The notes under the pieces were generated by a model that saw only the letters and a list, made by a program, of their open reading frames with translations, had not been told where the DNA came from and made no database searches. A DNA stretch of 64,000 nt from Ramlibacter agri (GTDB lineage: Bacteria; Pseudomonadota; Gammaproteobacteria; Burkholderiales; Burkholderiaceae_C), in contig NZ_JABBFX010000002.1 in the NCBI RefSeq assembly GCF_012927085.1, positions 1,178,001-1,242,000 of the forward strand, written 5' to 3'. Of the stretch, positions 48,360 to 57,649 are shown one piece after another (positions within the stretch are counted from its first letter, which is position 1; every line of letters begins with the position of its first letter). A program made the position numbers and the translations under genes.

Positions 48360-49325
48360 TTATTTGAACGAGCCAATGCGCTTCAGGTCGCCGAAGTTCA
48401 TCCAGATGAAGAACGCCCGTCCGACGATGTTCTTGTCGGGGACGAAGCCCCAGTACCGCGAATCCAGCGAATTGTCCCGGTTGTCGCCCATCATGAAGTA
48501 GTGCCCCTCCGGCACCTTGCAGACGACCCCCTCGACACTGTACTTGCAATTGTCCCGGTAAGGAAAGTCCTCGACGCCGGGCACGAAGGCGGGCCGCTCG
48601 TCGTCGTTCAGCATGCTGTGCTTGCGCTCCCCGAGCTGCTCGTCGAACTGCTTCAGGTAGCGCATGGTGTCGCTATCCAGGAACTCGCGCGGGTTGGACA
48701 CCGGCACCGGCTGGCCGTTGATGGTCAGCCGCTTGTTCAGGTAAGCCACGGTGTCGCCCGGCACGCCCACCACGCGCTTGATGTAGTCCAGGCTCGGCTT
48801 GGGCGGGTAGCGGAACACCATCACGTCGCCGCGCTTGGGCGGCGTGCCTTCGGTCAGCTTGGTGTTCAACACCGGCAGCCGCAGGCCATAGGTGAACTTG
48901 TTCACGAGGATCAGGTCGCCGACCAGCAGCGTCGGCATCATCGACCCGGACGGGATCTTGAACGGTTCGACCACGAAGGAGCGCAGCACGAACACGGACA
49001 GGATCACCGGGAACAGGCCGGCGGTCCAATCCAGCCACCAGGGCTGCGCCAGGATCTTCTGCCTGGCCTCGGCGACCTGCGGTTCCACCGGGGCGATGCC
49101 CTGCGAAGCCAGGCGCGTGTTGCGCTCGGCGGCGCTGGCTTCCAGCTGCGCCGCCGCGCGCTCGCGCCGCGGCAGGTACCAGAAGCGTTCCGCCAGCCAG
49201 TACAGGCCGGTGACGATGGTGGCCAGGAACAGCAGCAGCGCGAAGTTGCCTTCGATCATCTCGAAGTACCAGGCGCCGGCATAACCGACGAAGGCCGCCA
49301 GAACGGCGGCAGTGAGGAAAGGCAT
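48360..49325 (-). CDS. lepB: Signal peptidase I
   Basis: A 321-residue inner-membrane peptidase that cleaves signal peptides. Two N-terminal hydrophobic segments (residues 5-45) and a further one (105-118) are followed by the catalytic Ser128 (PSGSMMPTL) and Lys183 (YIKRVVGVPGD), with GDNRDNSLDSRYWG near the end. Length is typical. It follows lepA with a 3-base gap, the usual lepA-lepB operon. Confidence 0.97.
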   Translation of the reverse strand: MPFLTAAVLAAFVGYAGAWYFEMIEGNFALLLFLATIVTGLYWLAERFWYLPRRERAAAQLEASAAERNTRLASQGIAPVEPQVAEARQKILAQPWWLDWTAGLFPVILSVFVLRSFVVEPFKIPSGSMMPTLLVGDLILVNKFTYGLRLPVLNTKLTEGTPPKRGDVMVFRYPPKPSLDYIKRVVGVPGDTVAYLNKRLTINGQPVPVSNPREFLDSDTMRYLKQFDEQLGERKHSMLNDDERPAFVPGVEDFPYRDNCKYSVEGVVCKVPEGHYFMMGDNRDNSLDSRYWGFVPDKNIVGRAFFIWMNFGDLKRIGSFK

Positions 49326-49328
49326 GTT

Positions 49329-51140
49329 CTATTCTTCGACTTGGAGGATGGCCAGGAACGCTTCCTGAGGCACTTCGACCGAGCCGATCTGCTTCATGCG
49401 TTTCTTGCCAGCTTTTTGTTTTTCAAGAAGCTTGCGCTTGCGGGTGATGTCGCCGCCGTAGCATTTTGCCAGCACGTTCTTGCGCAGCGCCTTGATGTTC
49501 TCGCGGGCGATGACGTTGGCGCCGATGGCGGCCTGGATCGCCACGTCGAACATCTGGCGGCTGATGATCTCCCGCATCTTGGCGGCGACCGCCCGGCCCC
49601 GGTACTGCGACTGGCTGCGGTGCACGATGATGGACAGCGCGTCGACCTTCTCGCCGTTGAGCAGGATGTCGACCTTCACCACGTCGGAGGCGCGGTATTC
49701 CTTGAACTCGTAGTCCATGGAAGCGTAGCCGCGGCTCACCGACTTCAGCTTGTCGAAGAAGTCCAGCACGATCTCGCCCAGCGGCAGCTCGTACGTGAGC
49801 ATCACCTGGCGGCCGTGGTAGGCCATGTTCAACTGCACGCCGCGCTTCTGGTTGGCCAGCGTCATCACCGCGCCCACGTATTCCTGCGGCATGTACAGGT
49901 GCACGGTCACGATCGGCTCGCGGATCTCCTGGATCTGCCCCTGGTCCGGCATCTTGGACGGGTTCTCCACCATCAGCACTTCGCCGTCGCCGCGCAGCAC
50001 CTGGTAGACCACGCTGGGCGCGGTGGTGATCAGGTCCTGGTCGAACTCGCGCTCCAGGCGTTCCTGCACGATGTCCATGTGCAGCAGGCCCAGGAAGCCG
50101 CAGCGGAAGCCGAAGCCGAGCGCCTGGCTCACTTCCGGCTCGTAGTGCAGCGACGCGTCGTTGAGCTTCAACTTCTCCAGGCTGTCGCGCAGCGAGTCGT
50201 ACTGGTTCGCCTCCACCGGGTAGAGGCCGGCGAACACCTGCGGCTGGATTTCCTTGAAGCCGGGCAGCGGCTCGGTTGCCGTGAAGGCCGCGCCGCCGGT
50301 GCCGGCCTTGATCATGGTGACCGTGTCGCCGACCTTGGCGGCCTGCAGTTCCTTGATGCCGGCGATGATGTAGCCCACCTCGCCCGCTTCCAGCGACTCG
50401 CGCTGCACGTTCGAGGGCGTGAACACGCCGAGCTGGTTGGCCTCGTAGGTGGCTTCGGTCGCCATCAGCTTGATGCGGTCGCCCTTGGCGAGGCGGCCGT
50501 CCACGACGCGCACCAGCATCACGACGCCGACGTAGCTGTCGAACCAGCTGTCGATGATCATCGCGCGCAGCGGCCCCTGTGGATTGCCCTTGGGCGCGGG
50601 GATGCGCGCGACGATCGCCTCGAGGATCTCGTCGATGCCCATGCCGGTCTTCGCCGAGCACGGAATCGCGTTGCTCGCGTCGATGCCGATCACGTCCTCG
50701 ACTTCCGCCTTCGCGTTCTCGGGGTCGGCTTGCGGCAGGTCCATCTTGTTCAGGACCGGCACCACTTCGACGCCGAGTTCGAGAGCGGTGTAGCAGTTCG
50801 CCACGGTCTGCGCTTCGACACCCTGGCTCGCATCGACGACGAGCAATGCGCCTTCGCATGCGGAGAGCGAGCGCGAGACTTCATACGAGAAGTCGACGTG
50901 GCCCGGCGTGTCGATCAGATTGAGGTTGTAGACCTGTCCATCGCGCGCCTTGTACGTGAGCGCAGCGGTCTGCGCCTTGATGGTTATCCCACGCTCCTTT
51001 TCGAGATCCATCGAGTCGAGCACCTGCTCTTCCATCTCGCGATCGGAGAGTCCGCCGCAACGCTGGATCAAGCGGTCAGCGAGCGTCGATTTGCCGTGGT
51101 CGATGTGCGCGATGATCGAAAAGTTTCTGATGTGATTCAT
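49329..51140 (-). CDS. lepA: Translation elongation factor 4 (LepA)
   Basis: A 603-residue translational GTPase. G1 is AHIDHGKST, followed by [17 protein letters not shown] and NKMDLP; the LepA-specific C-terminal domain ends the chain. The ATG at 51140 is preferred; a TTG codon just upstream would add one residue. A terminator-like hairpin lies 45 bases before the start, in the likely leader. The first gene of the lepA-lepB-DUF4845-rnc-era-recO-pdxJ-acpS-nagZ run. Confidence 0.97.
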   Translation of the reverse strand: MNHIRNFSIIAHIDHGKSTLADRLIQRCGGLSDREMEEQVLDSMDLEKERGITIKAQTAALTYKARDGQVYNLNLIDTPGHVDFSYEVSRSLSACEGALLVVDASQGVEAQTVANCYTALELGVEVVPVLNKMDLPQADPENAKAEVEDVIGIDASNAIPCSAKTGMGIDEILEAIVARIPAPKGNPQGPLRAMIIDSWFDSYVGVVMLVRVVDGRLAKGDRIKLMATEATYEANQLGVFTPSNVQRESLEAGEVGYIIAGIKELQAAKVGDTVTMIKAGTGGAAFTATEPLPGFKEIQPQVFAGLYPVEANQYDSLRDSLEKLKLNDASLHYEPEVSQALGFGFRCGFLGLLHMDIVQERLEREFDQDLITTAPSVVYQVLRGDGEVLMVENPSKMPDQGQIQEIREPIVTVHLYMPQEYVGAVMTLANQKRGVQLNMAYHGRQVMLTYELPLGEIVLDFFDKLKSVSRGYASMDYEFKEYRASDVVKVDILLNGEKVDALSIIVHRSQSQYRGRAVAAKMREIISRQMFDVAIQAAIGANVIARENIKALRKNVLAKCYGGDITRKRKLLEKQKAGKKRMKQIGSVEVPQEAFLAILQVEE

Positions 51141-51184
51141 CAACGGGAACGTTCAAGTGATTGATTCAAAAGGCGCGCACAAAG

Positions 51185-51216
51185 AAAAAAGGGCGCGCCC
51201 TGAAGGTGACGCGCCC
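51185..51216 (-). terminator. Terminator-like hairpin in the lepA leader
   Basis: Read on the minus strand, GGGCGCG (51216-51210) pairs with CGCGCCC (51197-51191), followed by six T (51190-51185). The loop is 12 bases. It ends 45 bases before the lepA start, so it is either an attenuator in the lepA leader or the end of a short transcript. Confidence 0.6.
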
Positions 51217-51256
51217 TAAACCAACAATCTATGGCAACTGCGATAGTTGGAGCTTC

Positions 51257-51262
51257 ATTGTA
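51257..51262 (-). promoter_or_regulatory. Possible -10 box upstream of lepA
   Basis: Minus-strand TACAAT about 40 bases upstream of the terminator-like hairpin. No good -35 box lies 16-18 bases before it, so this is a weak call. Confidence 0.25.
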
Positions 51263-51332
51263 GGCAAAAAGCCCCGGGCGTACACCCGACGGGTCTCTCC
51301 AACTGGGCCGTTGCAGGCGGGCCACGCGTGTC

Positions 51333-51341
51333 TTATCCACA
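51333..51341 (+). promoter_or_regulatory. Perfect DnaA box
   Basis: TTATCCACA exact consensus, with a 7-of-9 match on the other strand at 51392-51400 (TGTGGATGT). No AT-rich unwinding region or further boxes are nearby, so it is not an origin by itself; it could titrate DnaA or be chance. Confidence 0.45.
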
Positions 51342-51603
51342 GCTTTTCAACAAAATCGACCTGTCTTCTTTTGGACAAGTTGTGGGCCGCTTGTGGATGT
51401 GCCGGGGATAGCCCAAAACCATCTCGCATCGTGGTGAGTGGCCAGTTCGATATGCCTCAATACCGGCGTCTTGCCCCAGATTCTATCCGCTGGCGTTGTT
51501 AAGGACGGCTTCAAGTTAGCGCCTGCCAACCAGCAGCCTGGGAGAAACCGCTCACCACTTTTTTTCTGCCGCCTGTCTTTTTTTGACCAGTGCCCCAAAA
51601 GCG

Positions 51604-51635
51604 AAGCCCCAAACCCGACTCGGGGCCTGGGGCTT
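51604..51635 (-). terminator. Hairpin after mucD
   Basis: AAGCCCCA and TGGGGCTT (51604-51611 and 51628-51635) pair across 16 bases, 20 bases after the mucD stop. On the minus strand the stem is followed by CGCTTTTGG, a weak T tract. Confidence 0.5.
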
Positions 51636-51654
51636 TACGGATTTCGCTTGCGGG

Positions 51655-53217
51655 TTAACCCCGGGCCGGCCGGATGACCAGGTAGGTGGCCAGCTCGCCC
51701 CGGCGCAGCAGCACCGGGATGGCCTTGCTCTTGTCGACGCGGGCGATCACGGCGTCGAACTCCTTGACGCTGTTGATGTCCGTGTTGCCGATCGCCACGA
51801 TGATGTCGCCCTCGCGGATGCCGGCGCGCTGCGCGCTCTCGGTGACGGAGTCGACCTTCACGCCGCCCTTCACGTGCAGCTCGCGCTTCTGCGCATCGGT
51901 GAGTTCGCTCACGGTCAGGCCCAGCGAGGCAGCCGCGGGCGACGCAGCCTTGGGCTTGTCCTCCGGCGTCGCGCGCGCGGGCCGCATGGCGGGCTTGTCG
52001 GCCTCGAACTCGGCGACCGTCACGTTCAGGTCGTGGGTGCCGCCGCGGCGGAACACCGTGAGATTGGCGCGGCTGCCCGGCTTGGTGTTGCCCACCAGGC
52101 GCGGCAGGTCGGTCGCGCGGTCGATCACCTGGCCGTTGAACTTGGTGATGATGTCGCCCGCTTCCACGCCCGCCTTGTCGGCCGGCGAGCCGGTCTCGAC
52201 GCTGCGCACCAGCGCGCCCTGCGGGCGGCCCAGGCCCAGCGATTCGGCGACGTCGCGCGAGACCTGGTCGATCTGCACGCCGATGCGCCCGCGCTGCACG
52301 CGGCCGCTCACGCGCAGCTGCTCGGCGACGCGGGTGGCTTCGTCGATCGGGATCGCGAAGGAGATGCCCATGAAGCCGCCCGAGCGCGAGTAGATCTGGC
52401 TGTTGATGCCGACCACCTCGCCACGCATGTTGATCAGCGGGCCGCCGGAGTTGCCGGGGTTGATCGCGACGTCGGTCTGGATGAAGGGCAGGTAGTCGCC
52501 GGTGTCGCGCCCCTTGGCGCTGACGATGCCCGCCGTGACGGTGTTCTCCAGGCCGAAGGGCGAGCCGATGGCCATCACCCATTCGCCCACCTTCAGCTTG
52601 CTGACGTCGCCGAAGCGCACGGCCGGCAGGCCGGTGGCTTCGATCTTCACGACCGCCACGTCGCTGCGCTTGTCCGAGCCGATGATCTTGGCCTTGAACT
52701 CGCGCTTGTCGGTGAGCGTGACCATCACTTCGTCGGCGCCCTCCACCACGTGGGCGTTCGTCATCACGTAACCGTCGGCGGTGAGGATGAAGCCGGAGCC
52801 GACGCCGCGCGGCTGCTCCTCGTCGTTGTCGCCGCCGCCGCCGCCACCGCCACCGCCACCGCCACCGCCGCCGCCGCCACCACCACGATCACCCCGGTCG
52901 CCGCGGGGCGGGTTGGGCCGCTGCCCGCGCGGGCTGTTGGGAGTCTGCGGCGCGGGGACGCCGAAGAAGCGCCGGAAGAAGTCCTGCATCTCCTCGTCCA
53001 TCTGGCCGTTGGCGCCGGCGCGCCCTCGCTCGAGGGTGCGGATGTTGACGACGGCGGGGCTCACCTGCTCCACCAGCTCGGTGAAATCGGGCAGCGAACG
53101 CGGTTGCGGGGCCGACTGCGCGGGCGCCGGCAAGGGCACCAGCGTGGCCGCGCCGGTCACGGCCAGCGAGGCGGCCAGCGCGAGCCCGCGCACCTTCTTC
53201 CAATCCATAGCGGACAT
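51655..53217 (-). CDS. mucD: Periplasmic serine protease MucD/DegP family
   Basis: A 520-residue protease of the sigma-E operon. A signal peptide (about residues 1-34) is followed by a trypsin-like domain with His156 (TNAHVV), Asp186 (KRSDVAVVKI) and Ser257 (GNSGGPL), then two PDZ domains. Residues 112-129 are 18 consecutive glycines in the linker before the protease domain, encoded by a GCC/ACC triplet repeat. The ATG at 53217 has GGAGAGG upstream; the longer frame is rejected. It degrades misfolded envelope proteins. It lies downstream of mucB, separated by 111 bases. Confidence 0.95.
   Translation of the reverse strand: MSAMDWKKVRGLALAASLAVTGAATLVPLPAPAQSAPQPRSLPDFTELVEQVSPAVVNIRTLERGRAGANGQMDEEMQDFFRRFFGVPAPQTPNSPRGQRPNPPRGDRGDRGGGGGGGGGGGGGGGGGGDNDEEQPRGVGSGFILTADGYVMTNAHVVEGADEVMVTLTDKREFKAKIIGSDKRSDVAVVKIEATGLPAVRFGDVSKLKVGEWVMAIGSPFGLENTVTAGIVSAKGRDTGDYLPFIQTDVAINPGNSGGPLINMRGEVVGINSQIYSRSGGFMGISFAIPIDEATRVAEQLRVSGRVQRGRIGVQIDQVSRDVAESLGLGRPQGALVRSVETGSPADKAGVEAGDIITKFNGQVIDRATDLPRLVGNTKPGSRANLTVFRRGGTHDLNVTVAEFEADKPAMRPARATPEDKPKAASPAAASLGLTVSELTDAQKRELHVKGGVKVDSVTESAQRAGIREGDIIVAIGNTDINSVKEFDAVIARVDKSKAIPVLLRRGELATYLVIRPARG
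52831..52884. repeat. Triplet repeat coding for 18 glycines
   Basis: Eighteen codons of GGC or GGT type on the minus strand (GCC/ACC on the plus strand) without interruption, inside mucD. It is a simple-sequence tract that may change length by slippage in steps of whole codons. Confidence 0.85.
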
Positions 53218-53328
53218 AAAGACCTCTCCAGAAGCGCTCAGGAAACGTAATAGCTGAGAATACGCCCGCTGGGTTTGGTTCAACGTCAGCGAATGGCGCA
53301 TCTGCCGCGCCGCCCGTCCGGGAAGCGC

Positions 53329-54348
53329 TCAGCGCTTGCGTTCAAGGCTGAGCGCGAAGGTCTTCAGCGTCTGCGCGGGCACCTCGCCCACGGCGGTCAC
53401 CCACCAGTCCTGCACGCGGCGCGTGAGCGTGTGGGTCGCGCCGCTGGCGAACACGCCTTCCTGCTGGTGGCGGCTCGGGTCGTAGGCTTCGACGAACAGA
53501 GAGACCGAGGCGAGCCCGTCGGAGAAGATCCACTGCAGCACGCCTTCGGCGGGCCGCTTGTAGCAGCTCTGGGGCCGGAAGCCGGCCACGCTGGCCTTGA
53601 GCGACCAGCCCTCGGCCGCAGCCGTGGTCTTCTGCGCCTGCGTCTTCTCGACGCGCCAGCCCTCGGGCACGGCCATCATCTGCGACAGCTTGCTGATGCG
53701 CACCGGCGCATCCAGCTGCAGTTCGGAGAATGCGGCCTGCTCCAGCACGTTGCCGTCGCCGTCCAGCGTCTGCAGCTTCACCACCAGACCGCTCTTCTTC
53801 TCGCTCCAGATACGGTAGCCGAAACGCAGCGAATCCTTGGGCGCCAGCTGCACGACGTCGGCGTCGTAGCCGGCCACGCGTTCGTTGCCGACGCGGCGGG
53901 CGGCATAGAACTGTGCGATGGTGGTGTCGGCCGGGTCTTGCAGCTCGGGGAACAGGCCGAGCGATTCGCGCTGCTCGCTGCGGACCGTGCGGCTCTCGGG
54001 CACGAAGGTCAGGACTTCGTCGTCGCGGCGGAAGGTCTGGCGCGGCGCGCCCGACAGCGACTCCACCCGCTCCACCTGGCGCTGGCCGTCGCAGGCGTGC
54101 CAGATGCGCGCACTGGACATGGCGCCGGTGCTGGAGGAGACGACGAAGGTGCCGATGTAGCTGCGGTTATAGGACGCCTTCTGCATCCGCTGCAGCCACT
54201 CGTTGACGGTGCGCTCCTTGCCCTCGCGGGCAGCTGGCGGCGCCGCATGGGCCGCGAGCCCCACGGCGCCGAAGGCGCAGAGCGCCAGCAGGCCATGGGC
54301 CAGGCGCAGGCGGGCGACGCGAAAGGGCAGGACGGCCGTGCGGCTCAT
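53329..54348 (-). CDS. mucB: Sigma-E regulatory protein MucB/RseB
   Basis: A 339-residue periplasmic protein with a signal peptide (RLRLAHGLLALCAFGAVGLAAHA) and the two-lobed RseB fold: the N-terminal lipid-binding domain (VNEWLQRMQKASYNRSYIGTFV) and a smaller C-terminal domain (about residues 230-335). It binds the periplasmic part of the anti-sigma factor and protects it from proteolysis until the envelope is stressed. Start and the rseA stop share one base (TGATG). Located between the anti-sigma gene and mucD. Confidence 0.93.
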   Translation of the reverse strand: MSRTAVLPFRVARLRLAHGLLALCAFGAVGLAAHAAPPAAREGKERTVNEWLQRMQKASYNRSYIGTFVVSSSTGAMSSARIWHACDGQRQVERVESLSGAPRQTFRRDDEVLTFVPESRTVRSEQRESLGLFPELQDPADTTIAQFYAARRVGNERVAGYDADVVQLAPKDSLRFGYRIWSEKKSGLVVKLQTLDGDGNVLEQAAFSELQLDAPVRISKLSQMMAVPEGWRVEKTQAQKTTAAAEGWSLKASVAGFRPQSCYKRPAEGVLQWIFSDGLASVSLFVEAYDPSRHQQEGVFASGATHTLTRRVQDWWVTAVGEVPAQTLKTFALSLERKR

Positions 54349-54941
54349 CAGCGGTTCGGCCCCTCGAAGGTGGCGTTGCGCAGGAAGCCGGAGGAGGTCT
54401 GCAGCGCGGTGGCGCCACCGAACTGGCGGTGGGCGGCCAGCAGCTGGTCCAGGCGCGGGTCGCGGATCATCGGGGCGCTGCGCGGGTCGGCGGCGGCAGC
54501 CACCGGGATCACGCCGGACGCAGGCGACGGCGCGACGGCCAGCTGCGGCCCCGCGGCGCCATTGCCGCCGGCGGTGCCCCACACGTTCCAGCCGATCGCG
54601 GCCACGGCCGCCACGGAGGCAAAGCCAGCCGCCAGCTTCCAGCGCCAGTCGTTCGCCGCGTCCTCGCGGGCGCGGATGCTCGTTTCCGCGGGCGCGGCCG
54701 GCCGCGCCGGTTCCTCGCCCAGGCGCGCCTGCAGTTTCGCCAGGAAGTCCCCGGGCGCGCTGCCCGCGTGCGACTGCCCGGTGCGCAGCACCTCGCCGAT
54801 CACGCAATACGCTTCCCAGGTGGAACGGCCCTCGCCGCTGGTCGCCACGGCCACGCCGCGCGCGAAGCCTTCGCCGCGCAGCTGCCCGTCGGCCAGCGCC
54901 GAAATCAGTTCCCGTCGATCCAGTTTTTCCAATTCGTCCAT
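54348..54941 (-). CDS. rseA: Anti-sigma-E factor RseA/MucA
   Basis: A 197-residue single-pass inner-membrane protein. The N-terminal anti-sigma domain (residues 1-75; LDRRELISALADGQL and WEAYCVIGEVLR) binds RpoE in the cytoplasm, one helix at about 103-119 crosses the membrane, and the periplasmic tail is Ala/Pro-rich. It lies 1 base after rpoE and directly before mucB, the standard rpoE-rseA-rseB arrangement. Confidence 0.93.
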   Translation of the reverse strand: MDELEKLDRRELISALADGQLRGEGFARGVAVATSGEGRSTWEAYCVIGEVLRTGQSHAGSAPGDFLAKLQARLGEEPARPAAPAETSIRAREDAANDWRWKLAAGFASVAAVAAIGWNVWGTAGGNGAAGPQLAVAPSPASGVIPVAAAADPRSAPMIRDPRLDQLLAAHRQFGGATALQTSSGFLRNATFEGPNR

Positions 54942-54942
54942 C

Positions 54943-55578
54943 TCACCACCGCTTTCCCGACTGATTCTCCAGCAGGGGCTTCACCTTGGCCGAAATCGCC
55001 TCGCGCGCCCGGAAGATCCGGGATCGCACGGTGCCGATCGGGCAATTCATCACTTCGGCGATCTCTTCGTAGCTCAGTCCCTCGATCTCGCGCAGCGTCA
55101 CCGCCTGGCGCAGTTCGTCGGGAAGGGCCTCCATGGCAGAGTTCACCGTGGCAGCGATTTCCTTCGCGGCCAGCACCGTCTCCGGTGTTTCCGCGGAGGT
55201 TAGTTCGTTCTCCACGCCGGAAGTTTCTTCGTCATCATCGCCGCCCCTCAGGGCGCTCTCGGAGACGACGGGATCCCGCTTCAGGTCGACCAAAGCTTTT
55301 TTCGCAGTATTGACGGCGATCCGGTACAGCCAGGTATAGAACTGGGCCTCGCCGCGGAACTGGGCGAGCGCGCGGTAGGCGCGGATGAAGGTTTCCTGGG
55401 CGATGTCCTCGACCAGGTCGGTGTCGCGCACCATGCGGCCGATCAGGCGCTCGATGCGGCGCTGGTATTTCACGACCAGCAGCTCGTAGGCCTTCTGGTC
55501 GCCCGCGACGGTGCGCTCGACCAGCTGCAGGTCGGTATCGGCGGACGAAGGTGCGGGGGCCGCGGGAGTCTTGTTCAT
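54943..55578 (-). CDS. rpoE: RNA polymerase sigma factor RpoE/AlgU
   Basis: A 211-residue ECF sigma factor. Region 2 (YQRRIERLIGRMVRDTDLVEDIAQETFIRAYRAL, spanning about residues 40-75) binds the -10 element and region 4 (LREIEGLSYEEIAEVMNCPIGTVRSRIFRARE) the -35. It directs the envelope stress response and usually its own operon. An acidic insert (GGDDDEE) separates the regions. Its ATG overlaps the stop of the upstream 155-residue gene, so translation is coupled to it. No clear sigma-E promoter was identified in the sequence before it. Confidence 0.96.
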   Translation of the reverse strand: MNKTPAAPAPSSADTDLQLVERTVAGDQKAYELLVVKYQRRIERLIGRMVRDTDLVEDIAQETFIRAYRALAQFRGEAQFYTWLYRIAVNTAKKALVDLKRDPVVSESALRGGDDDEETSGVENELTSAETPETVLAAKEIAATVNSAMEALPDELRQAVTLREIEGLSYEEIAEVMNCPIGTVRSRIFRAREAISAKVKPLLENQSGKRW

Positions 55579-56042
55579 CGTTCTGCCACCGGCGGCTCCG
55601 GCCCCTGGGCCGCCGCGGTGTTGGAGCGCGAATATATCGCACGGCGCAGCGCATTCCAGTGGGACGGCGCCGCGTCCCGCATTGCCCACAACCAGCGCCG
55701 GCGCCCCGCCGCCGCCGGAGTCCAGCGCAGGAGGAGATGGGATTGCAGGTCGAGGGTGAGTTCGGGCTGGCCGGCTTCGTCCGGCTGGCCGGCGGCCGTC
55801 CAGCGCCAGCCGGCGCCGTCCCAGGCCAGGAAGCCGGCAGGGGACTGCCACCAGGCGGCCAGGGCCGCGGCGCCGCAGGCGGCCAGCAGCAAGGAGGCGG
55901 CCAGCTGGCGCCAGCCCGGGGCCTGCGCCTGCAGCGTCCAGGCCAGGAGCGCCAAGGCCCCCAGCAGCCAGGCGCCGGCCAGCAGGGCGCCGGCGAAGCG
56001 GCTGCGCCCCACCGGGTAGTTCACCGATGGGGCGGCATGCAT
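55575..56042 (-). CDS. Small two-helix membrane protein, YgfX/CptA-like
   Basis: A 155-residue protein with two adjacent membrane helices (about residues 16-36 and 46-65), then a small soluble domain (LTLDLQSHLLLRWTPAAAGRRRWLWAMRDAAPSHWNALRRAIY). This layout resembles YgfX/CptA proteins. The motif pattern is weak, so the family is tentative. It lies between fabF and rpoE, 34 bases after fabF and overlapping rpoE, which is a conserved position in this group. Confidence 0.65.
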   Translation of the reverse strand: MHAAPSVNYPVGRSRFAGALLAGAWLLGALALLAWTLQAQAPGWRQLAASLLLAACGAAALAAWWQSPAGFLAWDGAGWRWTAAGQPDEAGQPELTLDLQSHLLLRWTPAAAGRRRWLWAMRDAAPSHWNALRRAIYSRSNTAAAQGPEPPVAER

Positions 56043-56076
56043 GCGAGGGTCAGTCGGCCCGTGCTTGCGGGGCAGG

Positions 56077-57324
56077 TCAGATGCGCTTGAACACCAGCGT
56101 ACCGTTGGTGCCGCCGAAGCCGAAGTTGTTCTTCACGGCCACGTCGATCTTCAGGTCCCGCGCCGTGTTGGCGCAGTAGTCCAGGTCGCACTCGGGGTCC
56201 TGGTTGAAGATGTTGATGGTCGGCGGGCTCTTCTGGTGGTGCACCGCCAGCACGGTGAAGACCGATTCGATGCCGCCGGCGCCGCCCAGCAGGTGGCCGG
56301 TCATCGACTTGGTGGAGTTCACCACCGTCTTCTTCGCGTGCTCGCCCAGCCCCAGCTTGATGGCGTTCGTCTCGTTGATGTCGCCCAGCGGCGTGGAAGT
56401 GCCGTGCGCATTGACGTAGTCCACCTGGTCGGCGTTGACGCCGGCGTTCTGCAGCGCCATCACCATCGAGCGGCGCGGGCCGTCGACGTTGGGGGCGGTC
56501 ATGTGGAAGGCGTCACCGCTCATGCCGAAGCCGGCGACCTCGGCGTAGATCCTGGCGCCGCGCTTCTTGGCATGCTCGTATTCCTCGAGCACCAGCACGC
56601 CGCCGCCCTCGCCCAGCACGAAGCCGTCGCGGTCCTTGTCCCAGGGGCGGGAGGCCGTCTTCGGGTCGTCGTTGCGCGTGGACAGCGCCCGGGCCGCGGC
56701 AAAGCCGCCGATGCCCAGCAGCGAGACGCAGCTTTCCGCGCCGCCGGCCACCATGATGTCGGCGTCGCCGCTCTCGATCATGCGGGCGGACGTGCCCACG
56801 GCGTGCAGGCCGGTCGTGCAGGCCGTCACCACCGCGATGTTGGGGCCCTTGAAGCCGTACTTGATCGACACGTGGCCCGAGATCATGTTGATGATCGAGG
56901 CCGGCACGAAGAAGGGAGAGATGCGGCGGGGGCCGCGGTTCATCAGCTCCGTGTGGGTCTGCTCGATGTTCGGCAAGCCACCGATGCCCGAGCCGATGTT
57001 CACGCCGATGCGCGTGGCCAGTTCGTCGCCGAGTGCTTCACCGGTCGGCAGGCCGGAATCCTCCACCGCCTGGCAGGCGGCAGCCAGCCCCAGGTGGATG
57101 AAGCGGTCCATGTGCCGCGCCTCCTTCTCGGGGATGTAGTCCTCGATCCTGAAGCCCTTCACCTCGCCGGCAAACCGCACCGACAGGGTGGAGGCATCAA
57201 AGGACTTCACCAGGTCGATGCCGGAATTCCCGGCCAGCAGGTTGGCCCAGGACTCGGCGACGGTGTTCCCCACCGGGCTGACGCAGCCCAGGCCGGTCAC
57301 GACGACGCGGCGGCGCATGCTCAT
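56077..57324 (-). CDS. fabF: 3-oxoacyl-[ACP] synthase II
   Basis: A 415-residue condensing enzyme for chain elongation in type II fatty acid synthesis. Catalytic Cys169 lies in [12 protein letters not shown], with the histidines in [11 protein letters not shown] and [15 protein letters not shown]. The C-terminus [17 protein letters not shown] is typical. It lies 6 bases after acpP. Confidence 0.97.
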   Translation of the reverse strand: MSMRRRVVVTGLGCVSPVGNTVAESWANLLAGNSGIDLVKSFDASTLSVRFAGEVKGFRIEDYIPEKEARHMDRFIHLGLAAACQAVEDSGLPTGEALGDELATRIGVNIGSGIGGLPNIEQTHTELMNRGPRRISPFFVPASIINMISGHVSIKYGFKGPNIAVVTACTTGLHAVGTSARMIESGDADIMVAGGAESCVSLLGIGGFAAARALSTRNDDPKTASRPWDKDRDGFVLGEGGGVLVLEEYEHAKKRGARIYAEVAGFGMSGDAFHMTAPNVDGPRRSMVMALQNAGVNADQVDYVNAHGTSTPLGDINETNAIKLGLGEHAKKTVVNSTKSMTGHLLGGAGGIESVFTVLAVHHQKSPPTINIFNQDPECDLDYCANTARDLKIDVAVKNNFGFGGTNGTLVFKRI

Positions 57325-57330
57325 GCTCTC

Positions 57331-57579
<249 letters not shown>

Positions 57580-57649
57580 CTAAGGGTTGTGATTGAATCC
57601 GCGATTTTAAGCCGCGCGGACGTTCCGGCTGGGTAGGCCGTGTCTGGCC

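Larger units (their letters stand above)
51141..51654. other. Gene-free lepA-mucD interval
   Basis: A 514-base stretch with no credible gene: short frames exist on both strands but lack ribosome sites and family likeness. It contains a terminator-like hairpin near lepA, a possible minus-strand -10 box, a perfect DnaA box and a second hairpin next to the mucD stop. These are listed separately. Nothing else was recognised. Confidence 0.6.

Noticed and set aside
51244..51310. Structured stretch considered as a tRNA
   Set aside because: No T-arm consensus, no 7-bp acceptor stem in the right place and no anticodon loop could be laid out.
51347..51598. Minus-strand open frame of 83 codons in the lepA-mucD gap
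   Set aside because: No ribosome site, no family features, and it crosses the DnaA-box region; overlapping frames of similar length exist on the other strand.
52831..52884. Triplet tract considered as a sequencing artefact or frameshift
   Set aside because: The reading frame continues correctly on both sides and both GGC and GGT codons are used, so it is a true glycine tract in the given sequence.
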